DNA from: Bacillota bacterium
GTDB lineage: Bacteria > Armatimonadota > HRBIN16
NCBI GenBank assembly: GCA_023511455.1
Contig: JAIMBJ010000027.1
Span: 1 to 51,474, forward strand
Direction: 5' to 3'
DNA length: 51,474 bases
Within the stretch, counting starts at the first letter, position 1; each line of letters starts with the position of its first letter. Positions 32,786 to 43,100 of this stretch are shown here, piece by piece. A program made the translations under genes and the position numbers. The notes beneath the pieces were generated by a model. It made no database searches, had not been told where the DNA came from, and saw nothing but the letters and a program-made list of their open reading frames with translations.

Positions 32786-34327
32786 TCAGCGCACAGAGAA
32801 GATTCTTCGATCACTCCATGTCCGCCCGAACATATCGGTTGTCCTCACGTGCAAAAGGTAAGTTCCGCGAGGGAGGTTTGCGGGAAGGTTCGCCGCCCAC
32901 AGATGAGGAGAGTTCATTAAACCAGGCAGCCTCCGTCCGGGCAGGGTGTACTGCTCTTCCAGCTTCTTCATCTGAGCATAAGCTGGGTCGGGTTCCTGCA
33001 CGCGCGTCATGGTTATCCATTCACCTGTTTCCCCAACGCGCATTTCCACCTTGCACTTCTCCGAGCCGAAGAAGACGTTCACCAGCACGCGCGTGTTAGC
33101 CAGCTCCCTTACGGGAACGATGTCAGGGAGGTAGATGTGCATCTGGTAGTCTTCTGGACGGCGGGCGGCTTTGTAGCGGATGGTGTATCGAGTGCCGGCG
33201 AAGTCCGCGATCAGATATCCATTGGGCGTGCCATCACGCATGGTGGTGTGCGGGATGCCCAGCGGGTCGGGTACCCCAGTCCACCAGCTACCACACACCG
33301 TCACCGCGTTCACGTGATGATGAGGACGTGAGCCCCTCCATCCCTGCTCCGCGGTGAAAAACATGTGCGTCTGGATATGGGTGTGCGCGGAGAAGGACAG
33401 CGTGTTCGCGAAAGGCGCCAGTGCATCGAAGAGCTGCTTGCGTTCCGACTCTGGAAGCTGCCAGAGGGGAATGTGCATGAGCAGCACAACGAGGTTACTG
33501 CGCGGCACGTATTTGAGGTAGTTGCGCACAAACTCGATCTGCCTGTCTCCCAGTCCCGCTGTGTATCCCTGTCCTTGCCAGTTGACGTCATCCAGCACGA
33601 TAAAGCTCACCCGCCCGTATTCAAAGGCATAGTATGGCGGTCCGTAGACCCGCTCATAGGTCTCATCGGCGAGATGGTCCTGTTGCCCATCGAAGTTCAT
33701 GTCATGATTGCCGATGACGGGATACCAAGGGACACCAATCTGGGCAAGCACCCGATTCAACGGCTCGAAGAGGTTTAAGTCATCGAACACGATGTCGCCC
33801 AGCACGGTCGCGAAGGTGACATCCTTTACCCCAGCCAGCTCCCGCACGACGTCATGGGCGATGTAACCGACCTCCTGCAGGTCACGAGGTTGCGTATCGC
33901 CGAAAACGAGTATTCTGAACTGATCCCGCTCGCGATGCGGCATCAGGGCAAAGTCTACCGACTTGGGCAGATCACCTGTCGGCGGTACGCCTGCATATCG
34001 CAACGCTGGAGAACCTTTCGGTTTATGGATGTAGTAAAATTGCGGCAAATTCTGTTCGCTGAGCGGTACCTGCCATCCTCGGGGCTTGATCACGAACAGA
34101 ATAGTATCGTCGGCGACGGGCAGTTTGTACCGCCCCTGCCTGTCGGTGCGAACGACCTCGCGCTGATTGGATACCAGCACGTTCGCGATGCCGGGCTCTG
34201 CCGCATCGCGGACTCCGTTGCGGTTCACATCGTGGAAAACCACGCCTGTAGCGAACTTCTGTGCTTGCGCCGACAGCGCCAGCAGAAGCCACAAGACTGC
34301 GACAACGTAGCCCAATCTCCGTCTCAT
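32786..34327 (-). CDS. Secreted calcineurin-like metallophosphoesterase with SdrD-B-like N-terminal domain
   Basis: 513 residues. Signal peptide RRRLGYVVAVLWLLLALSAQ, cut near AQA. An SdrD-B-like beta domain follows (VVFHDVNRNGVRDAAEPGIA, about 28-75), with its calcium-type DxNxNGxRD loop. The phosphoesterase core has all metal motifs: VFGDTQPRD, LGDIVFDD, IGNHDMN, LMHIPLW and SAHTHIQ. A C-terminal beta domain ends at residue 513. It stands between pstB (17 bases) and phoU in the Pst operon. It is likely a periplasmic or surface enzyme releasing phosphate from organic esters for the transporter. That last link is inference. Confidence 0.92.
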   Translation of the reverse strand: MRRRLGYVVAVLWLLLALSAQAQKFATGVVFHDVNRNGVRDAAEPGIANVLVSNQREVVRTDRQGRYKLPVADDTILFVIKPRGWQVPLSEQNLPQFYYIHKPKGSPALRYAGVPPTGDLPKSVDFALMPHRERDQFRILVFGDTQPRDLQEVGYIAHDVVRELAGVKDVTFATVLGDIVFDDLNLFEPLNRVLAQIGVPWYPVIGNHDMNFDGQQDHLADETYERVYGPPYYAFEYGRVSFIVLDDVNWQGQGYTAGLGDRQIEFVRNYLKYVPRSNLVVLLMHIPLWQLPESERKQLFDALAPFANTLSFSAHTHIQTHMFFTAEQGWRGSRPHHHVNAVTVCGSWWTGVPDPLGIPHTTMRDGTPNGYLIADFAGTRYTIRYKAARRPEDYQMHIYLPDIVPVRELANTRVLVNVFFGSEKCKVEMRVGETGEWITMTRVQEPDPAYAQMKKLEEQYTLPGRRLPGLMNSPHLWAANLPANLPRGTYLLHVRTTDMFGRTWSDRRIFSVR

Positions 34328-34344
34328 TGTTCTACCTCTTCCCG

Positions 34345-35145
34345 TTATCCAAATCGTCCGCGGATGTAGTCTTCAGTCTCACGCCGTTCTGGGTTCGTGA
34401 ATATCTTGGCTGTTTCGCCAAATTCGTACAGCTCTCCTTTATAGAAGAACCCTGTGTACTGACTGACACGTGCTGCCTGTTGCATGTTGTGGGTGACGAT
34501 GACAATGGTATACCGGCTTTTCAACTCCTGCATCAGCTCCTCGATGCGGAAGGTTGCGGTAGGGTCCAGCGCGGAGGCAGGCTCATCCATCAGTAGCACT
34601 TCCGGTTGCACTGCCAGCACCCGCGCGATGCACAACCTTTGCTGTTGTCCGCCGGACAATGCCAGCGCGGATTGCCGGAGCTTGTCTTTGACCTCATCCC
34701 ACAGCGCTGCCTGTCTGAGGCTTCGCTCGACTATCTCGTTCAGCGCACTGCGGCGACGTATCCCGTGTATGCGTGGACCGTACGCCACGTTATCATAGAT
34801 GGACATGGGGAAGGGGTTCGGTCGCTGGAACACCATACCCACCCGTCGCCGCAGAGCGACCACATCCGTGCGCGGGTCGTTGACATCCTGCCCATCCAGC
34901 AATACCGAGCCTTCCACACGCGCGTTCTCAATCAGGTCATTCATGCGGTTGAGGCACCGCAAGAAGGTCGATTTTCCGCAACCCGATGGTCCGATAAGTG
35001 CCGTGATGTGATTGGGCAGAATGTCCAGATTGACATCCTTTATCGCATGGAAGTTGCCGTAGTAAACGTTCAGGTTGCGCGTGCTGATTTTGGGCTGCGG
35101 CGGTGCGGTTACCTCCTCGCGCCGCGGAAACACAACGGTTGCCAT
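34345..35145 (-). CDS. pstB: Phosphate ABC transporter ATP-binding protein
   Basis: 266 residues from ATG 35145, with GGGAGG eight bases upstream and a length typical for the family. In-frame alternatives are ATG 35208 and GTG 35217, the latter overlapping the pstA stop, with a GAGGTG site, so 21-24 extra residues are possible. Walker [11 protein letters not shown]-loop [10 protein letters not shown], signature [17 protein letters not shown], Walker [13 protein letters not shown] and the H-loop [18 protein letters not shown] are complete. The ...[19 protein letters not shown] ending is specific for PstB. Energises phosphate import. Confidence 0.97.
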   Translation of the reverse strand: MATVVFPRREEVTAPPQPKISTRNLNVYYGNFHAIKDVNLDILPNHITALIGPSGCGKSTFLRCLNRMNDLIENARVEGSVLLDGQDVNDPRTDVVALRRRVGMVFQRPNPFPMSIYDNVAYGPRIHGIRRRSALNEIVERSLRQAALWDEVKDKLRQSALALSGGQQQRLCIARVLAVQPEVLLMDEPASALDPTATFRIEELMQELKSRYTIVIVTHNMQQAARVSQYTGFFYKGELYEFGETAKIFTNPERRETEDYIRGRFG

Positions 35146-35213
35146 AGATGCATCCTCCCGCATCAAGAGGTCAGGTTGGACGGTGAGAGCAGGAATACCT
35201 TCTTGCATCGGTG

Positions 35214-36071
35214 TCACCTCAATGCACGGAATCGCTCACGGGTTGAGATACGCGCGATGACATTCAGCACCAGCACCACTGTAATCAATACCAGCGCAGC
35301 CGCCCACGCCTGGCGGTGCCAGTCTACATAAGGTGACTTGGCGTACTCGTATATCTGGGTGGGCAGGTTCGCCATGGGGCGGTCCAGATAGAAGTTCCAG
35401 TAGCGGTTGCCCAGTGCGGTAAACAGCAGAGGAGCAGCCTCCCCAAACGCGCGCGCCAGAGCCAGCATCACGCCAGTGACGATACCCCCTCGTGCGGCAG
35501 GCAATACCACACTCCACATGGTGCGGGCGTAGGTCGCGCCCAAACCCAGCGATGCTTCACGCAGCATGTTAGGAACCGCGCGTACCATCTCCTCGGTCGT
35601 GCGGGCGATCATGGGGATCATGATGAACGATAGCGCCACTCCGCCAGCCAGCGCAGAAAACGAACGCAAAGGCACCACCAGCAAAGCCCATACCGATACG
35701 CCGATGACGATGCTGGGCACCCCGTTCAGCACATCGGCAATGAAACGAATCACCTGCGCATAGCGCGTCCGCCCGAACTCCGCCAGGTACACGCCTGCAC
35801 CCACACCAACGGGTAACGAGAGAATGAGCCCCAACCCTACCATGTAGAAGCTGCCCACAATGGCGTTTGCCACTCCGCCGCCCGGCTCTCCTGGCGATTT
35901 GGGTAGACTAGTGAGGAACTCTACGTTGATGGATCGAATGCCGTTCATGAGCAGGTAGGCGAGGATGATGAACACCGGCGCCATCACGATGGCTGCGCAA
36001 ACGCCGGTAAGTGCCAGCGATACTGCGTTGATAAACCTGCGCCAAAACTCGTGAATCCTTGAGATGCGCAT
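35214..36071 (-). CDS. pstA: Phosphate ABC transporter permease PstA
   Basis: 285 residues. The start is set at ATG 36071, which overlaps the pstC stop by one base (TGATG) and has GGGAGG about nine bases ahead; an upstream in-frame GTG or ATG at 36104 is less likely. About six membrane segments are visible ([57 protein letters not shown]). The inner-membrane-permease EAA loop is [20 protein letters not shown] and the typical [20 protein letters not shown] is present. Couples with PstC and PstB. Confidence 0.97.
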   Translation of the reverse strand: MRISRIHEFWRRFINAVSLALTGVCAAIVMAPVFIILAYLLMNGIRSINVEFLTSLPKSPGEPGGGVANAIVGSFYMVGLGLILSLPVGVGAGVYLAEFGRTRYAQVIRFIADVLNGVPSIVIGVSVWALLVVPLRSFSALAGGVALSFIMIPMIARTTEEMVRAVPNMLREASLGLGATYARTMWSVVLPAARGGIVTGVMLALARAFGEAAPLLFTALGNRYWNFYLDRPMANLPTQIYEYAKSPYVDWHRQAWAAALVLITVVLVLNVIARISTRERFRALR

Positions 36072-37045
36072 CAGTAATGCACCTCCCCTCTGGAAACGCG
36101 CCACACGAGGAACCGAGCCAGCGCGTTAATCAGCAGGGTGATAACGAACAGCAATAAACCTATCTCGGTAAGCGATGACAGATACAGGGGCGAGGTGGCT
36201 TCGGTAAACTCATTGGCGATGACGCTCGCCATGGTGTAGCCGGGGTGCAGCAGGGACAACGAGATTTCGGGACGGTTGCCGATGACCATTGTGACCGCCA
36301 TCGTCTCGCCAACAGCGCGCCCATACCCGAGGATAATTGCGCCGAGTATACCCACCCGTGCGTAGCGTAGCACCACCCGCCGGATGGTTTCCCACTTGGT
36401 AGCACCCAGACCGTACGATGCTTCACGCTGCGACTGTGGCACCGCCAGTATCACCTCGCGCGATACCGCGGTGATGTAGGGGATAATCATGACTGCGAGC
36501 ACCAGGATAGCTGCCATCATGCTGACACCTACGGCAGGACCTTGAAACAGCGGGATATGCCCGAATCGCTGTTCCAGCGGAATCTGCACGTGCTCACGCA
36601 ACCAGGGAACCATCACAAACACTCCCCACAAGCCATACACCACAGAGGGAATGGCTGCCAGCAGCTCCACGACGAAAGAGACCGGCGGTCGCAGCCAGCG
36701 GGGGGCGACCTCAGCGATGAAGATGGCGGTTCCCAGGCTGAGCGGCACGGCGAGAATCAACGCAGCGATGGAGGTGACCAGCGTGCCCCAGATGAAGGGC
36801 AAAGCCCCAAACCGTTCGCGCACCGGGTCCCAATCGCGCGACACCCAGAACCGCCATCCAAAGGTACGGATGCTCAGCGTCGAAGACTGCCACAGCTCGT
36901 ACGCAAAGAACAGTATGAGCAGTCCCAACACTGAGGCTGATGCAATGACAACCGCCCTGAAAAGACGGTCAGACCAGAAAGCGCTGCTTCTCCTGTACCG
37001 ACGTATCCTGAAACTTGCAGCTGCATCCGTTGCCGGTTCGTTCAT
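36071..37045 (-). CDS. pstC: Phosphate ABC transporter permease PstC
   Basis: 324 residues. About six membrane segments: VVIASASVLGLLILFFAYEL, WGTLVTSIAALILAVPLSLG, VSMMAAILVLAVMIIPYITA and the C-terminal TEIGLLLFVITLLINALARF. The motifs FVVELLAAIPSVVYGLWGVF and REASYGLGATKWETIRRVVL (EAA loop) are PstC hallmarks. It begins four bases after the pstS stop and is coupled to pstA. Confidence 0.97.
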   Translation of the reverse strand: MNEPATDAAASFRIRRYRRSSAFWSDRLFRAVVIASASVLGLLILFFAYELWQSSTLSIRTFGWRFWVSRDWDPVRERFGALPFIWGTLVTSIAALILAVPLSLGTAIFIAEVAPRWLRPPVSFVVELLAAIPSVVYGLWGVFVMVPWLREHVQIPLEQRFGHIPLFQGPAVGVSMMAAILVLAVMIIPYITAVSREVILAVPQSQREASYGLGATKWETIRRVVLRYARVGILGAIILGYGRAVGETMAVTMVIGNRPEISLSLLHPGYTMASVIANEFTEATSPLYLSSLTEIGLLLFVITLLINALARFLVWRVSRGEVHY

Positions 37046-37049
37046 TCAG

Positions 37050-38105
37050 TTATGGCACCTCGGCGAGTTTCTGCAAGGACATTTGAACCACTTCTTCTGC
37101 GAGCGGCACGTAGTCCAGCTCCCCTGCTATCTTCTGTCCGTTCTTCAGTACCCACTCGAAGAACTTCTTCATCTCTGCCGACTTTGCCGTATCTTTGGGC
37201 TGTTTGTCCAGCAAGACATATACGAAGCCGGTAATCGGATAGGCGTTTTCCCCAGACATGTTCACCACGCTGCTGCGGATGTCCCGCTGTAGTCGTTCTA
37301 AGGCGGCGCGGGTCGCTGCGGTACCGGTCTCCTGACTGGGCAATACAAACTGGCCAGCCGCGTTCTGGATGGCTGCAAATGCCAGGTTATTCTGACGCGC
37401 GTAGTTCAGCTCTACATATCCGATTGCGCCCGGCAATTGCTTCACCTGACCGGTGACCCCTTCATTGCCCTTCGCCCCAACACCGGTCGGCCAGCTCACC
37501 GACTTCCCACGCCCCACCTTCTGCTCCCACTCGGAGCTGACCGTAGACAGGTAGTCCGTGAAAATGTACGTGGTGCCGCTGCCATCCGACCGATGGACAA
37601 CCACGATGTTCATATCCGGCAACTGCACATCCGGGTTCAGCTGCGCAATGCGCGCATCGTTCCACTTCTTCACCTTGCCGAGAAAGATGTCTACCAGTAC
37701 GTCGGGGGTGAGTTTCAGGTTCTGGGTGATGCCGGGCAGATTGTAGACCACTGCCTCCGTGCCCGCTACCACCGGAAATTGCACAAATGGACGGGTGAAG
37801 GTTTTCTCCTCCTCTTCCGACACTGCTACATCGGTCGCACCGAAGTCAATGGTGCCCTCCTTGAACTGCTGGATGCCTCCCCCGCTACCGATGCTCTGGT
37901 AATTCACCTGTACGCCCGTCAGTTTGGCATACTCCGAAGACCAGCGCGACATCAGGGGATACACAAAAGTGGATCCCGCTCCTGTAATCTGCACTTTGCT
38001 GGCGCTATCGGTTGAAGCCTGTTTTTTAGGCGCACACCCCACTGCCATGACTACAGCCAGAACTACCGGCAAATACGCCGTTGCTGCTAAGGCTTTAAGC
38101 CGCAT
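37050..38105 (-). CDS. pstS: Phosphate-binding lipoprotein PstS
   Basis: 351 residues from ATG 38105, nine bases after GGGAGG; the frame extends 13 codons further without need. Signal peptide LAATAYLPVVLAVVMAVG ends at a lipobox Cys (AVGC). Typical phosphate-binding residues: ITGAGSTFVYPLMSRW, GSGGGIQQFKEGTIDFGATD, VVHRSDGSGTTYIFTDYLS, VTGQVKQLPGAIGYVELNYA. It captures phosphate outside the inner membrane for PstCAB. It is first in the operon, with a candidate Pho box upstream. Confidence 0.97.
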   Translation of the reverse strand: MRLKALAATAYLPVVLAVVMAVGCAPKKQASTDSASKVQITGAGSTFVYPLMSRWSSEYAKLTGVQVNYQSIGSGGGIQQFKEGTIDFGATDVAVSEEEEKTFTRPFVQFPVVAGTEAVVYNLPGITQNLKLTPDVLVDIFLGKVKKWNDARIAQLNPDVQLPDMNIVVVHRSDGSGTTYIFTDYLSTVSSEWEQKVGRGKSVSWPTGVGAKGNEGVTGQVKQLPGAIGYVELNYARQNNLAFAAIQNAAGQFVLPSQETGTAATRAALERLQRDIRSSVVNMSGENAYPITGFVYVLLDKQPKDTAKSAEMKKFFEWVLKNGQKIAGELDYVPLAEEVVQMSLQKLAEVP

Positions 38106-38157
38106 GCCTATCGTCCTCCCTGTTTCTTTCTCTCGTGACATCATTGTTTACGCCACA

Positions 38158-38192
38158 ATTATCGTAACGCACCAATGTTAAAGAAATTTTAA
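38158..38192 (-). promoter_or_regulatory. Candidate Pho box and promoter upstream of pstS
   Basis: The minus strand shows TTAAAA (38192-38187) and TTAACA (38181-38176), two similar hexamers exactly 11 bases apart, the period of PhoB/PhoP direct repeats. Twelve bases on is GATAAT (38163-38158), a fair -10. The -35 place is occupied by the repeats, as in activator-dependent Pho promoters. The gap is AT-rich unlike its surroundings. Confidence 0.4.
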
Positions 38193-38195
38193 GGT

Positions 38196-39191
38196 TTACC
38201 GCTCCCATCGTATGCCAAGATGCAAATGGAAGTCCGGGGCGACTCGTGCCAGCCAGCCGAACTGGTTTTGGGTAAGTGACAGCTCCGCGTGCAGTCCGGA
38301 GCGAATTTCGCGAATCAGTCCGATGGTGAGGGAGCGGCGCGCGCCATCGGCGTAGGGCAATCCCACAACGACAGGAGTACGGTTGTCGTCTATCTGAGCG
38401 ACCAGAGAGACCTGCCTGTCTGCCAGATACTCCACCGCCAATAACCATTGCACCATGTCGCGCGCTGACACGCCGAGGCTGGAAGGGCGTCCTACCCATA
38501 CTTTGCTCAGGTTCATGTGCCACACCAGGCGGCTCCCGCACCAGTAGGTCATTACAACTCCAGCCCCTGCGTCAACCGCTCCACTGCCAAACTGCTGTGA
38601 GGCGCAGCCCGTTGGCAGTTTGAGCATCACCCGCACCGCCCAGAAGCTTCGTCCGAGCCGACCCAGCGACTGGCGCACCTCCAGCGTGGTATCTCCTATC
38701 CCAACGGCGGCACCGTCCAGTGAAACCAGTGTTTTTCCGTCACGCACAATCCACTCGCGTACCCGGTAGCTGCGGTGGCTGGCTCTTCCTCCGCCTTTGA
38801 AGCCAAACCAGCGGTGCCAGGTGTTGATGACCTCATCCATGACGCCGCCGTTGCGTGCGAGCATGGGCAGGTGCACAACAACCTCCGCGTTATTGCCGAC
38901 ACCGCACGCGACCGTTGCGGTGAGCCGCTGTACCTCGAAGTCCTGTTCCAAACGGCTTCCTGAATCCCTATCAAACAGCAGGTGATTCACCACGTCCAAG
39001 TTCAATTGCAGTTGTGTCTCGCCTTCCGTGAGAACCGATGCTGAAGCAGGAGGAGCCTGAAGAAAGAGGATGTTCAGCGGTTCAGCGTTGCGTACTAGCA
39101 CCGGGGCACGCCAGTTACTCTGGCAGTTGCCACGCCCTGCCAATGCCAGTCCACACCCTATACAAAACACGGAAAGCAACCAAACCCTCAT
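38196..39191 (-). CDS. DUF3187 family outer-membrane barrel-like protein
   Basis: 331 residues from ATG 39191, chosen for the signal peptide RVWLLSVFCIGCGLALAGRG though the ribosome site is weak. The mature start, APVLVRNAEPLNILFLQAPP, and the pattern of alternating strands (TQLQLNLDVVNHLL, LTATVACGVGNNAEVVVHLP, HLHLGIRWER at the end) match DUF3187, which covers outer-membrane beta-barrels. The ...RW-ER C-terminus ends with charged residues rather than the usual aromatic residue. It points to a diderm cell. It is transcribed towards pstS but its stop lies before the pstS promoter. Role unknown. Confidence 0.8.
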   Translation of the reverse strand: MRVWLLSVFCIGCGLALAGRGNCQSNWRAPVLVRNAEPLNILFLQAPPASASVLTEGETQLQLNLDVVNHLLFDRDSGSRLEQDFEVQRLTATVACGVGNNAEVVVHLPMLARNGGVMDEVINTWHRWFGFKGGGRASHRSYRVREWIVRDGKTLVSLDGAAVGIGDTTLEVRQSLGRLGRSFWAVRVMLKLPTGCASQQFGSGAVDAGAGVVMTYWCGSRLVWHMNLSKVWVGRPSSLGVSARDMVQWLLAVEYLADRQVSLVAQIDDNRTPVVVGLPYADGARRSLTIGLIREIRSGLHAELSLTQNQFGWLARVAPDFHLHLGIRWER

Positions 39192-39236
39192 TTTCTGCTT
39201 GTATTCGCCACAGCAAACAAAGCTCCTGCGCCGCCG

Positions 39237-39265
39237 TTGCTCACGACCGATTGAAGTGGTATACT
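39237..39265 (+). promoter_or_regulatory. Sigma-70 type promoter for the GlcG-like gene
   Basis: TTGCTC (39237-39242), 17-base spacer and TATACT (39260-39265), about 46 bases before the ATG at 39312. The gap lies between the divergent DUF3187 gene and this one. Confidence 0.55.
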
Positions 39266-39311
39266 GGGTTACAGGACTATCCAAAAAGCGATTTTTCAGG
39301 GAGGCACATCG

Positions 39312-39773
39312 ATGGCGCTGGTACAGCGAAACCGAATCAAACTGACGCTGGAGGGAGCAAAGTTAATCGTTCAGGCGTGTGAAGCCAAGTCTCGGGAATT
39401 GGGACAGGATATGGACATCGCCGTCGTGGACGACGGCGGTAATCTACTCGCCTTTTGCCGCATGGACAATGCCCGCATCACCAGCATCGACATCGCCATC
39501 AACAAAGCATTTACCGCTGCGGGCACAAGGCGAGGCACCCACGAGTACGCCCTGAGTGCTTCACCGCAAGGAGGCCCGGTTTTCGGCATTCACGTCAGCA
39601 ACCAGGGACGGTTCATGATTTTCGGCGGTGGACTGCCTATCATTGTCGACGGACAGGTCATCGGCGCGGTCGGGGTGAGCTCCGGTACGGTGGAGCAAGA
39701 CCGCATCGTGGCTCAGGCGGGCGTGGATGCGTTTCTGGCAGCACTGGCGGAAGAGAAAGAGGCGACGTCATAA
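39312..39773 (+). CDS. GlcG/HbpS family protein
   Basis: 153 residues with GGGAGG ahead of the ATG. LTLEGAKLIVQACEAKSREL and MDIAVVDDGGNLLAFCRMDN, then GGPVFGIHVSNQGRFMIFGG and GLPIIVDGQVIGAVGVSSGT are the signatures of the GlcG/HbpS (PduO C-terminal-like) fold, a Profilin-like haem- or cofactor-binding protein. No signal peptide. No glycolate oxidase genes are adjacent, so the partner is not known. It is a single-gene unit, convergent with UDP-xylose synthase. Confidence 0.92.
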   Translation: MALVQRNRIKLTLEGAKLIVQACEAKSRELGQDMDIAVVDDGGNLLAFCRMDNARITSIDIAINKAFTAAGTRRGTHEYALSASPQGGPVFGIHVSNQGRFMIFGGGLPIIVDGQVIGAVGVSSGTVEQDRIVAQAGVDAFLAALAEEKEATS

Positions 39774-39776
39774 AAG

Positions 39777-40724
39777 TTATCTTCCGGCGAGGCGCGCCCG
39801 AAAGTGTTCGAGGGTGCGCCTCAGTCCTTCTTCCACGCTCACCTGCGGTTCCCAGCCCAGCAGCTGACGTGCACGGGTGATATCGGGTCTGCGTCGGCGC
39901 GGCTCGTCCGGAGAAAATAGCGGGCAGAACACGATGTTGCTGGAACTTTGCGCCAGCTGTTTGACCAACTGAGCAATTTCCAGCACCGTGCGCTCATCCG
40001 GATTGCCGATATTGACCGGCTCGTGATAGTCGGGCAGCTGTGAGAGCCGCCAGACTCCTTCAATCAGGTCGGAAACGTAGCAGAAGCTGCGGGTCTGCTG
40101 TCCATCGCCGTACACGGTGATAGGCTCGCCACGCAATGCCTGCCCGATGAAGTTGGGGATCATCCTGCCGTCATCCAGGCGCATCCGCTCGCCAAAGGTA
40201 TTGAAAATACGCACAATGCGTGTGTCCAGCCCGTGATGGCGATGGTACGCCATCGTCATCGCTTCTGCAAAGCGTTTGCCCTCATCATATGCACCCCGCA
40301 CGCCGACTGGGTTCACATTGCCCGTATAGTCTTCGGTCTGCGGATGCACCAGAGGGTCGCCGTACACTTCGGAGGTGGAAGCCAGCACGTATCGCGCGCC
40401 TTTCGCCTTCGCCAGCCCCAGCGTTTTGTGGGTGCCCAGTGCGTTCACCTTCAGTATCTGAATGGGCCTCGTGGCGAAGTCCACCGGGCTGGCGGGCGAG
40501 GCGAAATGGAACACGATGTCTACCGCACCATCGATGTACAGATACTCGGTAACATCCTGTTTGATGAAGCGGAAACGCTCGTTGCCCGCAAGGTGCGCGA
40601 TGTTCTCGATGCGTCCGGTAATCAGATTATCCAGCGCAATCACTTCGTAGCCTTCCGCCAGCAACCTGTCTACCAGATGCGACCCCAGAAATCCCGCTCC
40701 GCCTGTGACGATCGCACGCGGCAT
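39777..40724 (-). CDS. UDP-glucuronate decarboxylase / UDP-xylose synthase-like epimerase
   Basis: 315 residues. Short-chain dehydrogenase of the extended type: GxxGxxG in [41 protein letters not shown], catalytic Tyr-x3-Lys in [14 protein letters not shown], and ARIFNTFG-like [10 protein letters not shown] with the [20 protein letters not shown] tail. The YDEGKR and NPVGVRG patterns are specific to UXS, which makes UDP-xylose for surface polysaccharide. A UDP-glucose 4-epimerase-like activity is a weaker alternative. Its end lies three bases from the convergent GlcG-like gene. Confidence 0.93.
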   Translation of the reverse strand: MPRAIVTGGAGFLGSHLVDRLLAEGYEVIALDNLITGRIENIAHLAGNERFRFIKQDVTEYLYIDGAVDIVFHFASPASPVDFATRPIQILKVNALGTHKTLGLAKAKGARYVLASTSEVYGDPLVHPQTEDYTGNVNPVGVRGAYDEGKRFAEAMTMAYHRHHGLDTRIVRIFNTFGERMRLDDGRMIPNFIGQALRGEPITVYGDGQQTRSFCYVSDLIEGVWRLSQLPDYHEPVNIGNPDERTVLEIAQLVKQLAQSSSNIVFCPLFSPDEPRRRRPDITRARQLLGWEPQVSVEEGLRRTLEHFRARLAGR

Positions 40725-40740
40725 AACCCGTTTCCTCGCT

Positions 40741-43014
40741 CTACTGAGGCTCTAGCACAGTAACATCCTTCTCCCTGATGGCGGGCGTTACCTTCAGCGT
40801 TTGCAGCTTGCCCGCGCGGAACACGCCTTCCACCACCGTTTTGCCCGGCGCGTGCAGGCGGAAGGAAACGTCCCATCCTTTCGGCCACGCAGGGAACAGC
40901 AGAATCCTGTTGCCATCCGTCTGCATCAGCATCGCCTGCAGTGCAATCATGCCTGCGCAGCCATGGTCCTGGTCGGGTATCCAGTCGTAATTGGGTCCCC
41001 AGAAGGCAGGAAACCGACTGCCGGGGTGTTTGGTGGCGAATCGCTGCGCTACCATATTGCGGGCTTCTTCTGCCATTCCCAGCATCGCCGCCCAGATGGG
41101 ATCCTGTCGCCAGCCTTCGTTGCCTTTGTAAGGACGACGGGCGTAAGTATTGCGTGCTACCTGAATGTCCGGCTTGCCCACGCCGTAAAGTCGGTACGGA
41201 AAGACGGCGTAAAGTTCGGGGTTTTCCGAGTTGATGGGCGGCGCCAGTATCTCCTGCGCAGGCAGCAGGAAGGTTTGCCCGTTCTCGGTCCTTGCTGGCA
41301 AAGGCGGCAACTGCCCAAGCAACCGTTGCCACAGGTGGCGCCGATGTGCGTGTTCTTTACCCAGCGGCAGCCGCAGCAACCCCTCCAGCGTCCAGCGCAG
41401 TCCGGCGATATCCGGCAGAGGGTTGACCACATCGGGGTATGTCTCCAGCGATTGCGCTGGCTTGAACAGCAATTTACCCCCATCATCGCGTGGGAAGTGG
41501 CGGTCGTAGAACGCGATAGAAGCATCCGCAAAAGGCAGAAGCGTGTCATGGAGAAAACGTTTATCGCCTGTGTGGAAGAAGTACTCCAGCGCCAGCGTCA
41601 GCAGTTCCAGATTGCACGAGTAGTAGTAACGGATATAGGGGTTATCGATATGGGAAATCGGCTTGCCTTCGCGGTTCCAGCCGTAGTTGCAGTTGGCGTA
41701 GGTTCCCCAGAAGGTGATGGTTTCGGGGAAATAGGCTCCTTCGTGTCCAAAGTAGAGGCGGGTTCGCTCCTTCGCCAGAGGTAAGGCGTTCGCATACATC
41801 CTGAACAGAGGCTGCATCATCTCGAAATCGCCCGCAGGTATCATGCTCCAGTAGGGCAACCGCGTGTTCTGAAACCAGTACTCCCCGCCCCATCGACGGT
41901 AATCCGCATCGAAGTGCTCGTCCGATTCACGCGAGTCCACCGTAAAAATGGAGCCATTGAACTTGATGGGATACGCCCCTCGCCCGGCGCAGGCGTTGAT
42001 GAACCGCTGCAGCGCATACCCTTGTGTGACAACATCAGCCTGCGGGGTGCTACTCACCACAATCCAGCTCCGTCGCCAGAAGCTGAGCCACCATCGCTGA
42101 TGTGCGGCTCGCGCCTGGTTGCGCGGAACCGATTCCGTTCTCGCCGCCTGGGCTTCCAGTCTTTCAATCCATTGCTTTACCGTGTCGGTCTGCGCAGTCA
42201 GTAAGTGTATCGCGATGGAAAACCGCTTTGCGGGGTTGGCACTGCGCAGGGTGCGCGCATCCTCACGGGTCAATCCTTTGCCGCGCATCATCCCGCCGAA
42301 AGTGCGATAGAGCAGGGGGTCGGGTATCTTCCCAATCAGGCTCTGCAGCCCCTGATGGCGCAGGGTTTGCTCGAAAATAGAGGTGGGGTTGCGGTGGAAC
42401 CAGACCACGCGGTCGCGATGGTCTTCCAGGACGGTGTCGGCATGTTCCACCACGGGGAAAGGGGCGTCCATCAGCCCGTATGCGCTGAACAGCTCGCGTC
42501 CTTCCAGCCTGCGGTTCGAGTTGCGCCAGATTTCCACATGGGCACGAACATGCACGGGCTGCGGGCTGTCGACATCCACCCACACCACAGGACGATAGGC
42601 GTCTACCCATACGCGCAGGCTGGTCGGTTTGTCGGGGTTACCTCCCTGAATCAGCACCTCGCCCTGCAAGAGCCGAAGCTCCTGCCGGAAGAACCTGCCT
42701 CCGTTCAGCAGGGAAGGGGAGAGGGTCACGCGCACCCTGCCCAGCTTCAGCAGGCGGTTTACCTCGCTCCATGCATCGGTCTTGCTGAGGTAGAACACGA
42801 GGTCGCCGTTCGGTTCCACCCACACGTTCACGCCAATGTCGCCGTTGCCCAGCGGCATGGAGCCGGAGCTATCGGCAGAAGGGGTATCCCATATCACGTT
42901 GCATCTCTGCAAATAAGCCAGTGCATCGTCAGAACGGCCAGGCATGTTGCCTCCCTTTGTGTTAGCGGTGAGCAGCAACGCAAACAACGTGAAAAACAGA
43001 ATGCCACATTTCAT
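40741..43014 (-). CDS. DUF5703-domain glycoside hydrolase (alpha/alpha-barrel type)
   Basis: 757 residues. Signal peptide [18 protein letters not shown]. The N-terminal DUF5703 block, [20 protein letters not shown] then [20 protein letters not shown] and [19 protein letters not shown], is clear. The rest has the (alpha/alpha)6 barrel style of GH95/GH65-like enzymes, with [29 protein letters not shown] and [21 protein letters not shown] beta domain ends it. Substrate unknown; fucosidase-like or rhamnosidase-like activity can be suggested only by fold. It is 16 bases upstream of the UXS gene and may share transcript. Confidence 0.85.
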   Translation of the reverse strand: MKCGILFFTLFALLLTANTKGGNMPGRSDDALAYLQRCNVIWDTPSADSSGSMPLGNGDIGVNVWVEPNGDLVFYLSKTDAWSEVNRLLKLGRVRVTLSPSLLNGGRFFRQELRLLQGEVLIQGGNPDKPTSLRVWVDAYRPVVWVDVDSPQPVHVRAHVEIWRNSNRRLEGRELFSAYGLMDAPFPVVEHADTVLEDHRDRVVWFHRNPTSIFEQTLRHQGLQSLIGKIPDPLLYRTFGGMMRGKGLTREDARTLRSANPAKRFSIAIHLLTAQTDTVKQWIERLEAQAARTESVPRNQARAAHQRWWLSFWRRSWIVVSSTPQADVVTQGYALQRFINACAGRGAYPIKFNGSIFTVDSRESDEHFDADYRRWGGEYWFQNTRLPYWSMIPAGDFEMMQPLFRMYANALPLAKERTRLYFGHEGAYFPETITFWGTYANCNYGWNREGKPISHIDNPYIRYYYSCNLELLTLALEYFFHTGDKRFLHDTLLPFADASIAFYDRHFPRDDGGKLLFKPAQSLETYPDVVNPLPDIAGLRWTLEGLLRLPLGKEHAHRRHLWQRLLGQLPPLPARTENGQTFLLPAQEILAPPINSENPELYAVFPYRLYGVGKPDIQVARNTYARRPYKGNEGWRQDPIWAAMLGMAEEARNMVAQRFATKHPGSRFPAFWGPNYDWIPDQDHGCAGMIALQAMLMQTDGNRILLFPAWPKGWDVSFRLHAPGKTVVEGVFRAGKLQTLKVTPAIREKDVTVLEPQ

Positions 43015-43049
43015 TCCGGCGACTTGCGCCTCCGCTTCCTTTATGCAAA

Positions 43050-43080
43050 CAAAGGGCGAGCGCGCCTCGCTCGCCCTTTG
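43050..43080 (-). terminator. Intrinsic terminator of the prepilin-like gene
   Basis: CAAAGGGCGAGCG and its complement form a 13-bp perfect stem with a 5-base loop (CGCCT on the plus strand), directly after the prepilin stop (43101). On the minus strand the stem ends in CCCTTTG followed by TTTGCATAAAG, a modest T tract. Confidence 0.7.
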
Positions 43081-43100
43081 GTCAGACTGTAGACCGCAGA

